DNA from: Clostridium frigidicarnis
Lineage (GTDB): Bacteria > Bacillota > Clostridia > Clostridiales > Clostridiaceae
Assembly (NCBI RefSeq): GCF_900111985.1
Contig: NZ_FOKI01000007.1
Location: forward strand, 62,001 to 126,000
Direction: 5' to 3'
DNA: 64,000 nt
Shown: positions 10,228 through 19,750 of the stretch, in pieces
How the letters are laid out: each line of letters opens with the position of its first letter
How positions within the stretch are numbered: the stretch's first letter is position 1
Notes under the pieces: generated by a model
Databases searched by the model: none
Seen by the model: the letters and a program-made list of their open reading frames with translations, nothing else
Told to the model about the DNA's origin: nothing
Program-made: the position numbers and the translations under genes

Positions 10228-10886
10228 AAAACATATCCCTTTCCTCTAATATTAACTAAAACATCATCTCCATACACATTACTTAATTTCTTCTTAAGCC
10301 TTGCAATATGCACTCTTAATACAGATGAAAATGGGTCAAAATTTTCATCATATATATGTTCTGCAATTTCCTCACTAGATACTACCGCCGGATGCTTATA
10401 ACAAATATACTCTAAAATATCAAATTCTTTAGCAACCAGTGTTATTTGTTTATTTTCTATATGAACAGCACGGGTAATAGGATTTAGTTGTAACTTTCCT
10501 ATATTTATACTTGGATTTGTACGACCATGAAATCTTCTTATTACAGCATGGATCCTTGCTCTTATCTCTAATAACTGAAATGGTTTTGTTATATAGTCAT
10601 CAGCTCCCGTATCTAATCCTAAAGCCAATTCTGCTACTTTGTCCCTAGCTGTTATGATAATTACTGGAGTATGTATTGAAGCTTTACGTAAACACCTTAA
10701 TACTTCTATTCCATCCATATCGGGAAGATTTAAATCTAAAAGAATAACATCATATTCATTCACACTTGCTTTTTCTTCCCCCTCTTCTCCTGTATTTGAA
10801 ACATCTACTTTAAAATTCATCTTTTCTAAACCAATCTTCATTGAATTAGCTAATTCTATATTATCCTCTATAACTAATATACGCAT
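10215..10886 (-). CDS. OmpR/PhoB-family response regulator
   Basis: A 223-residue regulator: receiver domain with EDN acidic pocket, phosphorylation Asp in LLDLNLPDMDG, Thr in IITARD and Lys in TKPFQ; C-terminal winged helix ending NIRGKGYVL. The ATG follows AGGAGGAAC. It opens the second two-component/ABC module, whose order is regulator, kinase, permease, ATPase, small membrane protein; the first module runs membrane protein, ATPase, permease, regulator, kinase. Confidence 0.94.
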   Translation of the reverse strand: MRILVIEDNIELANSMKIGLEKMNFKVDVSNTGEEGEEKASVNEYDVILLDLNLPDMDGIEVLRCLRKASIHTPVIIITARDKVAELALGLDTGADDYITKPFQLLEIRARIHAVIRRFHGRTNPSINIGKLQLNPITRAVHIENKQITLVAKEFDILEYICYKHPAVVSSEEIAEHIYDENFDPFSSVLRVHIARLKKKLSNVYGDDVLVNIRGKGYVLCVE

Positions 10887-11342
10887 TTTTGTTCCTCCTA
10901 ATATATTATCTAAATATTAACTTAACTTTTTTAAAATTATAACCTAACCTTAATTATTCATCAAATAATTAAAGCTAATCTCAATAAAGCATAGCCACTT
11001 GATTTCAAATATTAAAATATTTCACTAAATAAGTAAAAATGTATAAAAAAAAGTCTCAAATTTGTTATTGTTAGTTTCCAATAAAAACACTAAACAAATG
11101 AGAAACTTTATATAATTATGATATTAAAGAACAATTTAAAATTCAATCCTAATATATAACTATATAGGTTGTCAACTAGAAAATTTTATTCTCTTTTCGA
11201 TATATCTATCAGACCTCCACAGGTAAGAACACTTACTTTCACCTATATCTTACATATTTACTTTCTCTATTTCGAATAGTTCAGAGCTTTACTTTGTGTG
11301 GTAAGTTCACCCATAAGCACGTGCCCAGGCTAGGTACACCAC
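10887..11342. other. Intergenic region with a long imperfect inverted repeat and a GC-richer block
   Basis: No gene seen. Arms at 11050-11066 and 11093-11109 (AAAGTCTCAAATTTGTT and AACAAATGAGAAACTTT) pair with two mismatches across a 26-base loop. From about 11210 to 11340 the base composition rises above the surroundings and a TTGTGGT/ACCACACAA-type pairing encloses GGGCACGTGCTTATGG on the minus strand. This could be a structured RNA or an IS end; I cannot assign it. Confidence 0.4.
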
Positions 11343-11413
11343 AAAAAAATCCACGACATTTCTGTCGCAGATTTTTTAGTAAAAGTGATACGTTGCCATG
11401 AAATTAAAGTCAT
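11343..11413 (-). repeat. Terminator/tail repeat, degenerate copy (3' of the flavodiiron operon)
   Basis: Hairpin with AATCCACGAC and an imperfect GTCGCAGATT arm, followed by GTGATACGT and TGAAATT. This matches, with changes, the hairpin plus GCGATACGTGACCTTTGAAATCCACC tail seen at 31.7 and 35.7 kb. It lies downstream of the stop at 11459 and ends in a T-run on the minus strand, so it can serve as terminator of the flavodiiron/acyl-CoA dehydrogenase operon. Confidence 0.6.
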
Positions 11414-11458
11414 AATTTACTTTAGGTGAACATACCTTAAACAACATGTTTAGTATAA

Positions 11459-12658
11459 CTATTTCATTGATTCTATAATACTTTCAACAAGTGAATCCAT
11501 GTCTGTCACATTATTTTCATTCATAGAAGATACAAGAGACACTTTCTCTTCTATAACTGTCATTTCCTTCATTCCATATAGGAACTCACCCATTAAATCT
11601 CCAGATTTACATGCCCAGGATCCATTTTCAATAATTGCCAAAGTTCTCTTTTGAAGATTAAGTGCCTTCATATCCATAAGATAATTATGCATAGGTGGAT
11701 AAATACCAAGGTTATACGTTACAGAAGCTAAAATCACATGACTAACTCTGAACGTCTCAGAAATTAGCTGAGACACATGAGTGCTTGAAACATCATACAT
11801 AACTACATTTTTTATTCCCTTTTCCACAAATTTAGTAGCTAAAGAGGTAGCTGCACTCTCGGTATTACCATACATTGAAGCATAAACTATCATTACTGCT
11901 TTTTCTTCTGGTTCATATCTACTCCATTTATCATACTTATCAATAAAATATCCAAGATCTGTACGCCAAACTGGACCATGTAATGGACAAATCATTTTAA
12001 TATCAAGTCCAATTGCCTTTTTTAACAATGCTTGAACATGGGTGCCATACTTTCCAACAATATTTGTATAATATCTTCTAGCGTCATCAATCCAGTCACG
12101 TTCAAAATTAACTTCATCATTAAATAACTTACCATCTAATGCTCCAAAAGATCCAAAGGCATCAGCTGAAAAAAGAACACCGTTTGTAGTATCAAATGTA
12201 ACCATAGCTTCTGGCCAATGTACCATTGGTGCAGCTACAAATGTTACTTCATGTTTTCCAAAAGATTTTGTATCTCCATCAGCAACTTCTTCTATTCTTC
12301 CATCAATTTTAAATCCAAATTGTCTCATTAATAAAAAAGATTTCTCAGTACTTATAATCTTAACATCAGGATAACGTAATATTATTTCCTCAATAGAAGC
12401 TCCATGATCAGGTTCCATATGATTTATTACTAAATAATCAAGTGGTCTACCGTTAAGAACTGCTTGTACATTTTCTAAAAACTGTCTACATATTGACCAA
12501 TCTATAGTATCAAATAGCACAGTTTTTTCATCTAATAATAAATATGAATTATATGAAACACCTCTTGGAATTGGATGAATATTTTCAAAAAGAGCTAGAC
12601 GCCTGTCATTTCCGCCTACCCAATAAAGGTCTTCAGTCACCTTTCTAACACAATACAT
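11459..12658 (-). CDS. Flavodiiron protein (FprA, A-type flavoprotein; NO/O2 reductase)
   Basis: A 399-residue cytoplasmic enzyme that reduces O2 to water and/or NO to N2O. Residues about 1-250 form the metallo-beta-lactamase-like diiron domain: H80-x-E82-x-D84-H85, a further HWPEAM histidine, an Asp in FSADAFG and a C-terminal ligand in HGPVW. Residues about 255-399 form a flavodoxin domain with the FMN phosphate loop YASMYGNTE. Length and order match A-type flavodiiron proteins. It follows the dehydrogenase-rubredoxin fusion gene by 50 bp. Since rubredoxin is the usual electron donor to these enzymes, the pair suggests an electron chain ending on O2 or NO (inference from linkage). Confidence 0.95.
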   Translation of the reverse strand: MYCVRKVTEDLYWVGGNDRRLALFENIHPIPRGVSYNSYLLLDEKTVLFDTIDWSICRQFLENVQAVLNGRPLDYLVINHMEPDHGASIEEIILRYPDVKIISTEKSFLLMRQFGFKIDGRIEEVADGDTKSFGKHEVTFVAAPMVHWPEAMVTFDTTNGVLFSADAFGSFGALDGKLFNDEVNFERDWIDDARRYYTNIVGKYGTHVQALLKKAIGLDIKMICPLHGPVWRTDLGYFIDKYDKWSRYEPEEKAVMIVYASMYGNTESAATSLATKFVEKGIKNVVMYDVSSTHVSQLISETFRVSHVILASVTYNLGIYPPMHNYLMDMKALNLQKRTLAIIENGSWACKSGDLMGEFLYGMKEMTVIEEKVSLVSSMNENNVTDMDSLVESIIESMK

Positions 12659-12708
12659 AATTTAATCCTCCCTTTTACTATAAAAAACTTAAAATTTCTG
12701 CTATAAAA

Positions 12709-14616
12709 TTAGACCTCTATAAAATTAGCTTTTTCTTCACCACAATCTGGACAAATCCATTCTTCTGGAAGAACTTCAAATAGAGTTTCTGGCAATATAT
12801 CATTTTCTATATCTCCCACAGCTGGGTCATATTCATAGCCACAGCCATTACAAACATATGTCTTCCAAGTAGGAGCAACCTTTTTAGGAATATACTTTTT
12901 CATTTTCTTCATAGGAGGTGCTTCTTTTTTAGGTTCACCATTATCTAAAGCTGCTGTCAATGGTGGCATTATTTCTAAAAGATCTCCAACAATACCATAG
13001 TCCGCATTCTTAAAAATTGGAGCATTAGCATCGTTATTAATAGCAACTATAGTAGTCGCATCCTTTATACCCTTTAAATGTTGACCAGCACCTGATATAC
13101 CACATGCTATATAAAGATTTCCATTAAATTTTTGTCCTGACATTCCAACATAACGATTTAAAGGCAAGTATTTTAAAGTTTCAGCTACAGGACGAGATGA
13201 ACCAATGGCTGCACCAGCTTGGATAGCTAAAGCTTTAGCAAATTCCATATTTTTTTCTTCACCAATTCCTCTACCTACACTAACAACACGGTCTGCCTTA
13301 GATATTGGAGTATTTATATCAATACCAACAGTAAAATCATAACCATCTGCTTTTAATGCTTCTACAAGCTTAGCAACTCTTTCTTCAGCATCTCCCTCTT
13401 TTATAATCATTTTCTTACGAGCACCAGTCATTCCTCCAGCGGGAGATTTTTTAGCTCTACTTTCGTTTTTAGGCATTTTACCAATTATATGAGATGCAAT
13501 TACCATTCTTTGAATCTCATTTGTTCCTTCATAAATAGTACAAATTTTAGCATCACGATATGCTCTTTCTACATCCATTCCTTTAAGGTAACCAGATCCT
13601 CCAAAGATTTGTAATGCATCATTTACAACCTCTAAGCATATATCAGATGCATATTGTTTAGCCATAGCAGCTTCCATAGAATAAGGTTCATGATTTTCCT
13701 TAAGTTCAGCAGCGCTATATACTAAAAATCTAGCTGCTCTTAGCTTAGTTGCCATATCAGCTAATTTAAATGAAATTACTTGTTGTTGGCATATAGGCTT
13801 TCCAAATTGTATTCTTTCTTTTGAATATTCTAAAGCATTTTCATAAGCTCCCTGAGCTATACCTAAAGCTTGAGATGCAATACCTATACGCCCACCATCT
13901 AATGTTTTCATAGCTATTTTAAAGCCTTGTCCTTCTTCACCTAATAAGTTTTCCTTAGGCACTTTAACATTATTAAATACTAATTCAGCAGTTGCAGATG
14001 ATCGAATTCCCAATTTATCGTAATGATCACCAAAAGTAAATCCTTCCCATCCTTTTTCAACTATAAAGGCACTTATACCTTTAACTCCTATACCTGGAGT
14101 AGTTACAGCAAATACAACATAAGTATCTGCCTTATCTGCATTAGTTATAAAAATCTTTCCACCATTTAAAATATAATAATCTCCTTCTAGTTCAGCAGTA
14201 GTTTCAGTTCCACCAGCATCACTACCAGCATTTAGCTCAGTTAAGCCAAATGCACCGATCTTTTCCCCCTTGGCTAGAGGAATCATATATTTTCGCTTTT
14301 GTTCTTCAGTTCCATATGCAAAAATTGGATATGTTCCTAGAGAAACATGGGCTGATAAAATTACACCTGTACCACCATCTACTCTAGAAAGTTCTTCTAC
14401 AGCAATAGCATAACTAAGTATATCTAGACCTAACCCACCATATTTTTTAAGATACGGAGTACCTAATACCCCCATTTTACCTAACTTTTCTATAGCCTCG
14501 GTTGGAAATTTACTTTCCTTATCCAACATAAATGCTTGTGGCTTTACCTCTATTTCTGCAAATTCTCTTATTTTTGCACGAAAAGCTTCGTGTTGTTCTG
14601 TAGTATTAAAAAACAT
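12709..14616 (-). CDS. Acyl-CoA dehydrogenase / EtfA FAD-domain / rubredoxin fusion protein
   Basis: A 635-residue three-part protein. Residues about 1-378 are a full acyl-CoA dehydrogenase, with GAFGLTEL near the FAD site, SGSG-type GGSGYLKG and the YEGTNEIQ region that usually carries the catalytic Glu. About 400-560 match the C-terminal FAD-binding half of electron-transfer flavoprotein alpha (VGRGIG, SRP, GQ.F, GISGAGQH, NNDANAPIF). The last 50 residues are rubredoxin with C589xxC592 and C622xxC625. Electrons taken from an acyl-CoA could pass internally through FAD to rubredoxin and on to the flavodiiron protein encoded next. Substrate and whether a separate EtfB takes part are unknown. 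The ATG follows GGGAGGC by seven bases. Confidence 0.93.
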   Translation of the reverse strand: MFFNTTEQHEAFRAKIREFAEIEVKPQAFMLDKESKFPTEAIEKLGKMGVLGTPYLKKYGGLGLDILSYAIAVEELSRVDGGTGVILSAHVSLGTYPIFAYGTEEQKRKYMIPLAKGEKIGAFGLTELNAGSDAGGTETTAELEGDYYILNGGKIFITNADKADTYVVFAVTTPGIGVKGISAFIVEKGWEGFTFGDHYDKLGIRSSATAELVFNNVKVPKENLLGEEGQGFKIAMKTLDGGRIGIASQALGIAQGAYENALEYSKERIQFGKPICQQQVISFKLADMATKLRAARFLVYSAAELKENHEPYSMEAAMAKQYASDICLEVVNDALQIFGGSGYLKGMDVERAYRDAKICTIYEGTNEIQRMVIASHIIGKMPKNESRAKKSPAGGMTGARKKMIIKEGDAEERVAKLVEALKADGYDFTVGIDINTPISKADRVVSVGRGIGEEKNMEFAKALAIQAGAAIGSSRPVAETLKYLPLNRYVGMSGQKFNGNLYIACGISGAGQHLKGIKDATTIVAINNDANAPIFKNADYGIVGDLLEIMPPLTAALDNGEPKKEAPPMKKMKKYIPKKVAPTWKTYVCNGCGYEYDPAVGDIENDILPETLFEVLPEEWICPDCGEEKANFIEV

Positions 14617-14957
14617 AAATTTGCCTCCCTTTTACTTGGTGTTTTATTTTAATTTTTATAAATTTTGTTAATAAAAAATTATAATCTTAAATAAAAAAAC
14701 ACTATATATCTCTAACACAAGTTAAAACTAAAGATGCTTATATAATTTAAATTTAAGAATTTATTAAATAATCCTTTTTATTTATTAATAATTATTATTA
14801 TAAAACTAATAATAATTATTGTCAAATTTTTCTGTAAAATTATATAGTATCCTTAATTGTTATTTTCTATTAAATGAAATTGAATCAATAAAATAATCCA
14901 TAATTACAAAATCACAACTATTGTTTTATTTCATAAAATGTATTGAGGTGAATTTGA
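14617..14957. promoter_or_regulatory. Divergent promoter region with 14-bp perfect inverted repeat
   Basis: Between the dehydrogenase fusion (minus) and the M28 peptidase (plus). A perfect inverted repeat has arms at 14787-14800 and 14807-14820 (AATAATTATTATTA and its complement, loop TAAAAC). Directly after it comes a plus-strand promoter candidate: TTGTCA (14819-14824), 18-bp spacer, TATAGT (14843-14848). The repeat touches the -35 box, so it may be an operator. In DNA this AT-rich such repeats also arise by chance. Confidence 0.45.
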
Positions 14958-17006
14958 ATGATGAAAGATTTTGAAGTATATAGATATTATTGCCAGGCTT
15001 TAGACTTAAACTTTTCTAAAAATATCATGGAGAGATTAGGTCAATTTGGAGATGATGAAGCTACTGGAAACAGATCAGCAGGCTCAAAAGCCTCCTATGA
15101 TGCTGCAAAATATTTATATAGTAAATTTAAGGAAGCTGGACTTACAAATGTATCAATGGATAAATTTCAGGTTAATGGCTGGACATACAAGGGTGCAAAC
15201 TTATTGTACAAGGATGATAAAGGCTTATTACAGAAAATTGTTTTAGGAGGATATGCTTCCAATATTAAAGCTGTCAATGAAGAGGTAAGTATAGTTGATG
15301 GTGGAAGAGGTACTATAGATGAATTAAAAGCTTTAGGAGATATAAAAAATAAACTGGTTTTAGTGTCAGTAATTAATCCCATGACTGACTACTGGATCAA
15401 CCTTCCAGCATACGAAGCTTATCTTCATGATGCAAAAGGTATATTAATTGCCTTAACCTATAGCATCGAGCATGATGATATCTTAATTTCTTTTGATCTT
15501 CAAGCTCCAGCCTACTGCTCTACTTTAGCTATAAGTATCAAAGATGTGAAAAGATTAAAAGACTTGATTTATGATAGTACTAATAAAGAAATCAAAGCTA
15601 TTTTTAATGCAAATTCTACTGTTGAACCTTATGCAGATTCATATAATGTTGTAGGTGAAATCAATGGAAAAAGTTCAGAAATAATATATTTAATCGCACA
15701 CTATGATGGTTATTATCATTCCTTTTTTGACGATGCTAATGGGATTTCAGTAATGCTTGGCATAAGCAAAGCCATAATAGACAGCGGCTATACTCCTATG
15801 AAAACCATAAGAATTTTAGCTCAGGGGGCTGAAGAATGGGGTCAAGGTTATAAGGATTACGACTGGGCATGTGGTTCTTATTATGAGATCGAAAAAATTC
15901 ATCCTGAATTGAAAGAAAAAGCTTTCGCATTAATTAATTTTGATGGAAATTTTCCAATAGCTAAAGAAAGGAATTTTAGGATTTACAGTTCGTATGAATT
16001 ATATAAGTATGTTAAAAATTTTATAAAATTGTTTATGTCTAAGAGTGACTATAATTATGAAGTAATTTGTCCAAGTCTTATTCTTGCAGATGATTTTTCG
16101 TATTATAAAAATGGAATTCCAACCCTTATGCCAGGTGAAGATTTTGAAAACTCCATATATTTTGAAAACTATTATCACAGTTCAATGGATAGTGAAAAAG
16201 CTGGATTTGACCTACGAACCTATGAAATGATTCATAAGCTATATGGTAGAATTATTTTCAACTTGGATTTTTTACCAATAAGACCTTTGAATTTCAATAC
16301 AAGGTTTGAAATTATGAAAAAGGAGCTGTTAACTCCTATTATAAGTAATGATTTAGAAGAGACCATTAATGCTATTTGTTGCACTTCAGAAACTCTATCC
16401 CAGGCAATCCAATCTATAAATTCCTGTTATATTGATCATTTTAAAATCAGAAATTTTATATCCTGTAAGTCTATAAATAAAAACTCCTATAGTATTAATC
16501 TTATGTTATTTGAATTATTAAAAAAAATTCAGGATAGTTTTTTAGCATTTAACTGGGAACAGAGTATCCATACCCTTACATTCCCTCACTCTGTAGCTAT
16601 GAAAAATATAGATTTATTGATCAGTGCTATATCAAGTTTAAAAACAAGAAGTGAATCTTTAAATGATATAGTAGAAAAATATATTAAGCCTATTGATAAT
16701 AATAAATATGTTTTTGAATTTAGTAAGAAAACTTATGATTTCTTTTCTTATAGAATACCTTATGGAAATGGCGATTCATGGGGAAGTAATATGATAAAAA
16801 AGCCTAATGAAGATTTATATGATTTAGCACATTCACTAAAATCTAAATATTACGAATCCGATCCAAATGTAGATGATGAAATTAGAATTTTAGAAAATTC
16901 ATTGAAAAAACAACGTGATTATTTAAAAGAAATTTCTGGTAAAGAGATTGAAGATATGAAAGTTGTAATAAAATTAATGAATAATATTATAGATGCAATA
17001 AATTAA
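14958..17006 (+). CDS. M28-family zinc aminopeptidase
   Basis: A 682-residue metallopeptidase-like protein. The M28 core is visible: first metal His in LIAHYDG (about 246), bridging Asp in FFDDANG, the catalytic Glu pair in QGAEEWG, an Asp in NFDGNFP and the last His in YYHSSMD. A PA-like insertion lies in the N-terminal part. The C-terminal 250 residues are helical, charged and not recognised. There is no signal peptide, so it is probably cytoplasmic. Two consecutive ATGs follow GAGGTGAATTTGA; either may be used. Beyond the TAA the same frame stays open for about 35 codons. It is monocistronic, followed by a hairpin terminator at 17181-17210. Confidence 0.9.
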   Translation: MMKDFEVYRYYCQALDLNFSKNIMERLGQFGDDEATGNRSAGSKASYDAAKYLYSKFKEAGLTNVSMDKFQVNGWTYKGANLLYKDDKGLLQKIVLGGYASNIKAVNEEVSIVDGGRGTIDELKALGDIKNKLVLVSVINPMTDYWINLPAYEAYLHDAKGILIALTYSIEHDDILISFDLQAPAYCSTLAISIKDVKRLKDLIYDSTNKEIKAIFNANSTVEPYADSYNVVGEINGKSSEIIYLIAHYDGYYHSFFDDANGISVMLGISKAIIDSGYTPMKTIRILAQGAEEWGQGYKDYDWACGSYYEIEKIHPELKEKAFALINFDGNFPIAKERNFRIYSSYELYKYVKNFIKLFMSKSDYNYEVICPSLILADDFSYYKNGIPTLMPGEDFENSIYFENYYHSSMDSEKAGFDLRTYEMIHKLYGRIIFNLDFLPIRPLNFNTRFEIMKKELLTPIISNDLEETINAICCTSETLSQAIQSINSCYIDHFKIRNFISCKSINKNSYSINLMLFELLKKIQDSFLAFNWEQSIHTLTFPHSVAMKNIDLLISAISSLKTRSESLNDIVEKYIKPIDNNKYVFEFSKKTYDFFSYRIPYGNGDSWGSNMIKKPNEDLYDLAHSLKSKYYESDPNVDDEIRILENSLKKQRDYLKEISGKEIEDMKVVIKLMNNIIDAIN

Positions 17007-17180
17007 GAGTACAAAATTATAGAAATTTATAACAAAGGACTTTCAAAAGTAATTGATGTTATTAAAACTCTCTCTAGTCAAATAAATAAAAACAGTAATA
17101 ATAGTAGTTAACCGCCATCGTCAGATGGTTTTAAAAAGAAAACTAAAAGTCTAAGATTAAAATCAGATATTGAGTAGGTA

Positions 17181-17210
17181 AACCTCAGAAGTAATTTTCT
17201 GAGGTTTTTT
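17181..17210 (+). terminator. Rho-independent terminator after the M28 peptidase
   Basis: A perfect 10-bp stem AACCTCAGAA/TTCTGAGGTT with a six-base loop, followed by TTTTTT. Placed about 175 bp beyond the M28 stop on the same strand. Confidence 0.75.
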
Positions 17211-17255
17211 CCTCTCACAGAACCGTGCATGCTGGCCTCGCGCACAGCTCTTGTT
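17211..17255. mobile_element. Possible short group II intron remnant
   Basis: The stretch CTCACAGAACCGTGCATG followed by GGCCTCGCGCAC is far richer in GC than its surroundings. It resembles the CTCAC.GAACCGTACGTG-type block common inside bacterial group II introns. No reverse transcriptase coding sequence is nearby, so only a scrap would remain. The call rests on resemblance alone. Confidence 0.35.
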
Positions 17256-17290
17256 AATGCAAAGCATTGTAAGCTAAATCCACTATTTTT

Positions 17291-17514
17291 TATTTCAGCT
17301 GTCTAAAATGCAACTCACTAAAACTGATTAAATAGTAGTTAATATCACTAAATTAAAGCTCTCTAGCAACTTTATTTATTTTGTCTTGTAGATTTAATAA
17401 GTTTTTTCTAATCTCTGAAAAATTACCACTTAATAATTTCTTATTTTTGACAACAACCTTACCATCAACAACTACCAAATCTACATTTCCTGCATTAGCA
17501 GAATAAACTATAGC
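17291..17514. repeat. 224-bp direct repeat, left copy
   Basis: Collinear, without gaps, with 23164-23387 and differing at only about seven positions by my reading. The copy holds the last 54 codons and 3' trailer of the amidohydrolase gene at 23226-24560. The two copies flank the XRE regulator, dsdA, the ABC-F gene and the IS256 remnant. Confidence 0.9.
17353..17514 (-). pseudogene. Amidohydrolase 3'-end fragment (duplicate of the gene at 23226)
   Basis: It encodes the C-terminal 53 residues of an MtaD-like amidohydrolase, from the NAGNVDLVVVDGK region to a stop codon equivalent to 23226-23228. There is no start, no metal-binding part, and homology ends abruptly at 17514 next to the XRE regulator gene. 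It is a relic of duplication or of an insertion that split a longer ancestral region. Confidence 0.85.
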
Positions 17515-17530
17515 CTAATTTTATTATTTT

Positions 17531-18085
17531 CTAGAATGATGGAGGTGTTACTGCAAATATAACTTCACAATCTTCATCTGTATTATTCTCCCACTTATGA
17601 TTTGAATGCGGTGGTATTTTCACACTATCTCCACAGTTTAACTCAATAACTGTGCTCATTAAATGGAAACTTACACAACCTTTCATAACATAAGCTACCT
17701 CTTCTCCCTTATGACTAAAAAGTTCTTTTGAAGATGACTCTCCTGGGGGTATCTTCATAATCATAAACTCTATGGTTCCTTGCGAGTTCGGAGTCAATAA
17801 CTCATAAGCAAAGCTATCATTCTCAGCAAACATTATTTTTTTACGACTATCTTTTCTAACTACTAAATTCTCAGTTGAATTATCATTTATGAAAAAATTA
17901 AATAATGGTATATCCAATGCACTAGAAATTTGCTTTAGTGTATTTATAGATGGGTTTGCCTTCCCCTTTTCTATTTGACTAAGTAACGAAGGAGTTACAC
18001 CTGTTAAGGTAGCTAATTCTTTTATAGTTAACTCTTTTCTTTTTCTATACTCAGTAATATTTCTTGATATGTCTACTTCATTCAT
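17531..18085 (-). CDS. XRE-family regulator with cupin sensor domain
   Basis: A 184-residue regulator. Residues about 8-62 form a Cro/C1-type helix-turn-helix (TIKELATLTGVTPSLLSQIEKG); about 105-180 form a cupin_2 barrel (HKGEEVAYVMKG and GDSVKIPPHSNHKW). Proteins of this build bind a small ligand in the cupin and control adjacent catabolic genes. It is divergent from dsdA with about 300 bp between, which contains a 12-bp-arm inverted repeat, so control of D-serine breakdown is likely (inference). The 3' end comes 16 bp from the duplicated amidohydrolase fragment. Confidence 0.9.
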   Translation of the reverse strand: MNEVDISRNITEYRKRKELTIKELATLTGVTPSLLSQIEKGKANPSINTLKQISSALDIPLFNFFINDNSTENLVVRKDSRKKIMFAENDSFAYELLTPNSQGTIEFMIMKIPPGESSSKELFSHKGEEVAYVMKGCVSFHLMSTVIELNCGDSVKIPPHSNHKWENNTDEDCEVIFAVTPPSF

Positions 18086-18231
18086 ATATTAATTACCTCG
18101 TTCATGTATTTAAAACTATTATTACATAATTATATCAATGTAACTCATTCTTAGCAATTTAATTAAATTCTATTTATTTTTCATAAAAATAATTAAATAT
18201 TATTGACGTAAATAATAAAAAATGTTAGCAT

Positions 18232-18282
18232 AAATTAAATAATGTTTAATTAAACTAAATTAAATTAAGTATTATTTAATTT
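18232..18282. promoter_or_regulatory. Inverted repeat, candidate operator between the XRE regulator and dsdA
   Basis: Perfect 12-bp arms AAATTAAATAAT (18232-18243) and ATTATTTAATTT (18271-18282), with further TTAATTTAATTTAG repeats inside and beside them. The position midway in the divergent intergenic region fits a shared operator. The extreme AT content lowers certainty. Confidence 0.45.
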
Positions 18283-18385
18283 AATTTAGTTAGCAAATAA
18301 ATTTTAATATAAACTTCACTTCTCTTAAGTAAATGTATATAAAAATTCATCTTTAGGAATTAAAAATAAGAATATAAGGATGGTT

Positions 18386-19750
18386 ATGATTATGTCTAAT
18401 GCAAAAGTTTTAAACAAAGAAATATTAACTTGGATCGAAGAATATCCTTTATTACAAGAAATAATAGATTTAAAAGAATCAATGTGGATAAATCCACTTT
18501 ATACTGCTTTTGATAAGGGTATGGAAAATGTTTCTCTTTCTGAGGCTGACGTACTAGATGCAGAGGCAAGATTAAATAGATTTGCTCCATATATAGCTCA
18601 AGTGTTCCCTGAAACTCAATCAGAAAATGGAATAATAGAATCTCCAATAGCTAAAATAGATAAGATGAAAGCTAAGTTAGAGGAAATCTGTGGTGAAAAA
18701 CTTGCTGGAAACCTATTATTAAAATGTGACAGTCACCTTAAAGTATCAGGATCTATAAAAGCTAGAGGTGGAATATATGAAGTATTAAAACATGCTGAAG
18801 ATTTGGCCTTAGCAAACAACATAATATCATTAGAAAACAGCTACGTTAAATTAGATAGTGATGAAGTTAGAGACTTCTTCTCTCAATACTCTGTAGTAGT
18901 TGGTTCTACTGGAAACTTAGGTTTAAGTATAGGTATAATGAGTGCTAAACTCGGTTTCAAAGTTACAGTTCACATGTCTATGGATGCTAGACAATGGAAA
19001 AAAGACTTATTAAGAAGCAGAGGTGTTGAAGTTATAGAATACGAATCTGACTACAGTAAAGCTGTTGAAGAAGGTAGAAAACAAGCTGAAGCAAATCCTA
19101 ATAGCTACTTCGTAGATGATGAAAACTCTAAAAACTTATTCTTAGGATACTCTGTTGCTGCTAAAAGATTAGATAAGCAATTAAAGGATATGAACATAAA
19201 AGTAGATGCTAATCACCCACTATTTGTATACTTACCCTGTGGTGTTGGTGGAGGTCCTGGTGGAGTTGCTTTTGGGCTTAAGCTTTTATACAAAGATAAC
19301 GTACACTTCTTCTTCGCTGAGCCAACACACTCTCCATGTATGATGATAGGATGTATGACTGGTAAGCATGATAATGTATCTGTTCAAGACTTTGGAATAG
19401 ACAATATAACTGCTGCTGACGGATTAGCAGTTGGTAGAGCTTCTGGATTTGTTGGTAAAACATTAGAAAAATTAATGAGTGGATGCTACTCTGTTACTGA
19501 TGAAAATATGTACATATTATTAACGAAGATGGCTGATAGCGAAAATATATTCTTAGAACCATCTGCTCTTGCTGGTGTTCCAGGTATTATAAACATACTT
19601 ACTTCCGAAGAAGGCAAGAAATATTTAAGAGCTAACAATCTTCAAAATAAGATAGAACATATAATTCATATAGCTTGGGCAACTGGAGGAAGTATGGTTC
19701 CTAAGGATATTATGGATGAATACTATAACAAAGGTGTTTCACTACTTTAA
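18386..19750 (+). CDS. dsdA: D-serine ammonia-lyase (D-serine dehydratase)
   Basis: A 454-residue PLP enzyme that converts D-serine to pyruvate and ammonia. It shows the DsdA hallmarks: [19 protein letters not shown] with the PLP lysine (about 127), the phosphate-binding loop [12 protein letters not shown], and the glycine-rich [10 protein letters not shown]. Length fits E. coli DsdA (about 440). Three in-frame ATGs lie close together; I chose 18386, five bases after AAGGA, though 18380 or 18392 are possible. It is probably controlled by the divergent XRE-cupin protein, and it could remove D-serine that inhibits growth or use it as carbon and nitrogen source. Confidence 0.95.
   Translation: MIMSNAKVLNKEILTWIEEYPLLQEIIDLKESMWINPLYTAFDKGMENVSLSEADVLDAEARLNRFAPYIAQVFPETQSENGIIESPIAKIDKMKAKLEEICGEKLAGNLLLKCDSHLKVSGSIKARGGIYEVLKHAEDLALANNIISLENSYVKLDSDEVRDFFSQYSVVVGSTGNLGLSIGIMSAKLGFKVTVHMSMDARQWKKDLLRSRGVEVIEYESDYSKAVEEGRKQAEANPNSYFVDDENSKNLFLGYSVAAKRLDKQLKDMNIKVDANHPLFVYLPCGVGGGPGGVAFGLKLLYKDNVHFFFAEPTHSPCMMIGCMTGKHDNVSVQDFGIDNITAADGLAVGRASGFVGKTLEKLMSGCYSVTDENMYILLTKMADSENIFLEPSALAGVPGIINILTSEEGKKYLRANNLQNKIEHIIHIAWATGGSMVPKDIMDEYYNKGVSLL

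Noticed and set aside
14787..14820. Terminator reading of the 14-bp AT-only inverted repeat
   Set aside because: A stem without GC pairs would be weak, and it lies at the -35 box of a divergent promoter region, so an operator is more plausible.
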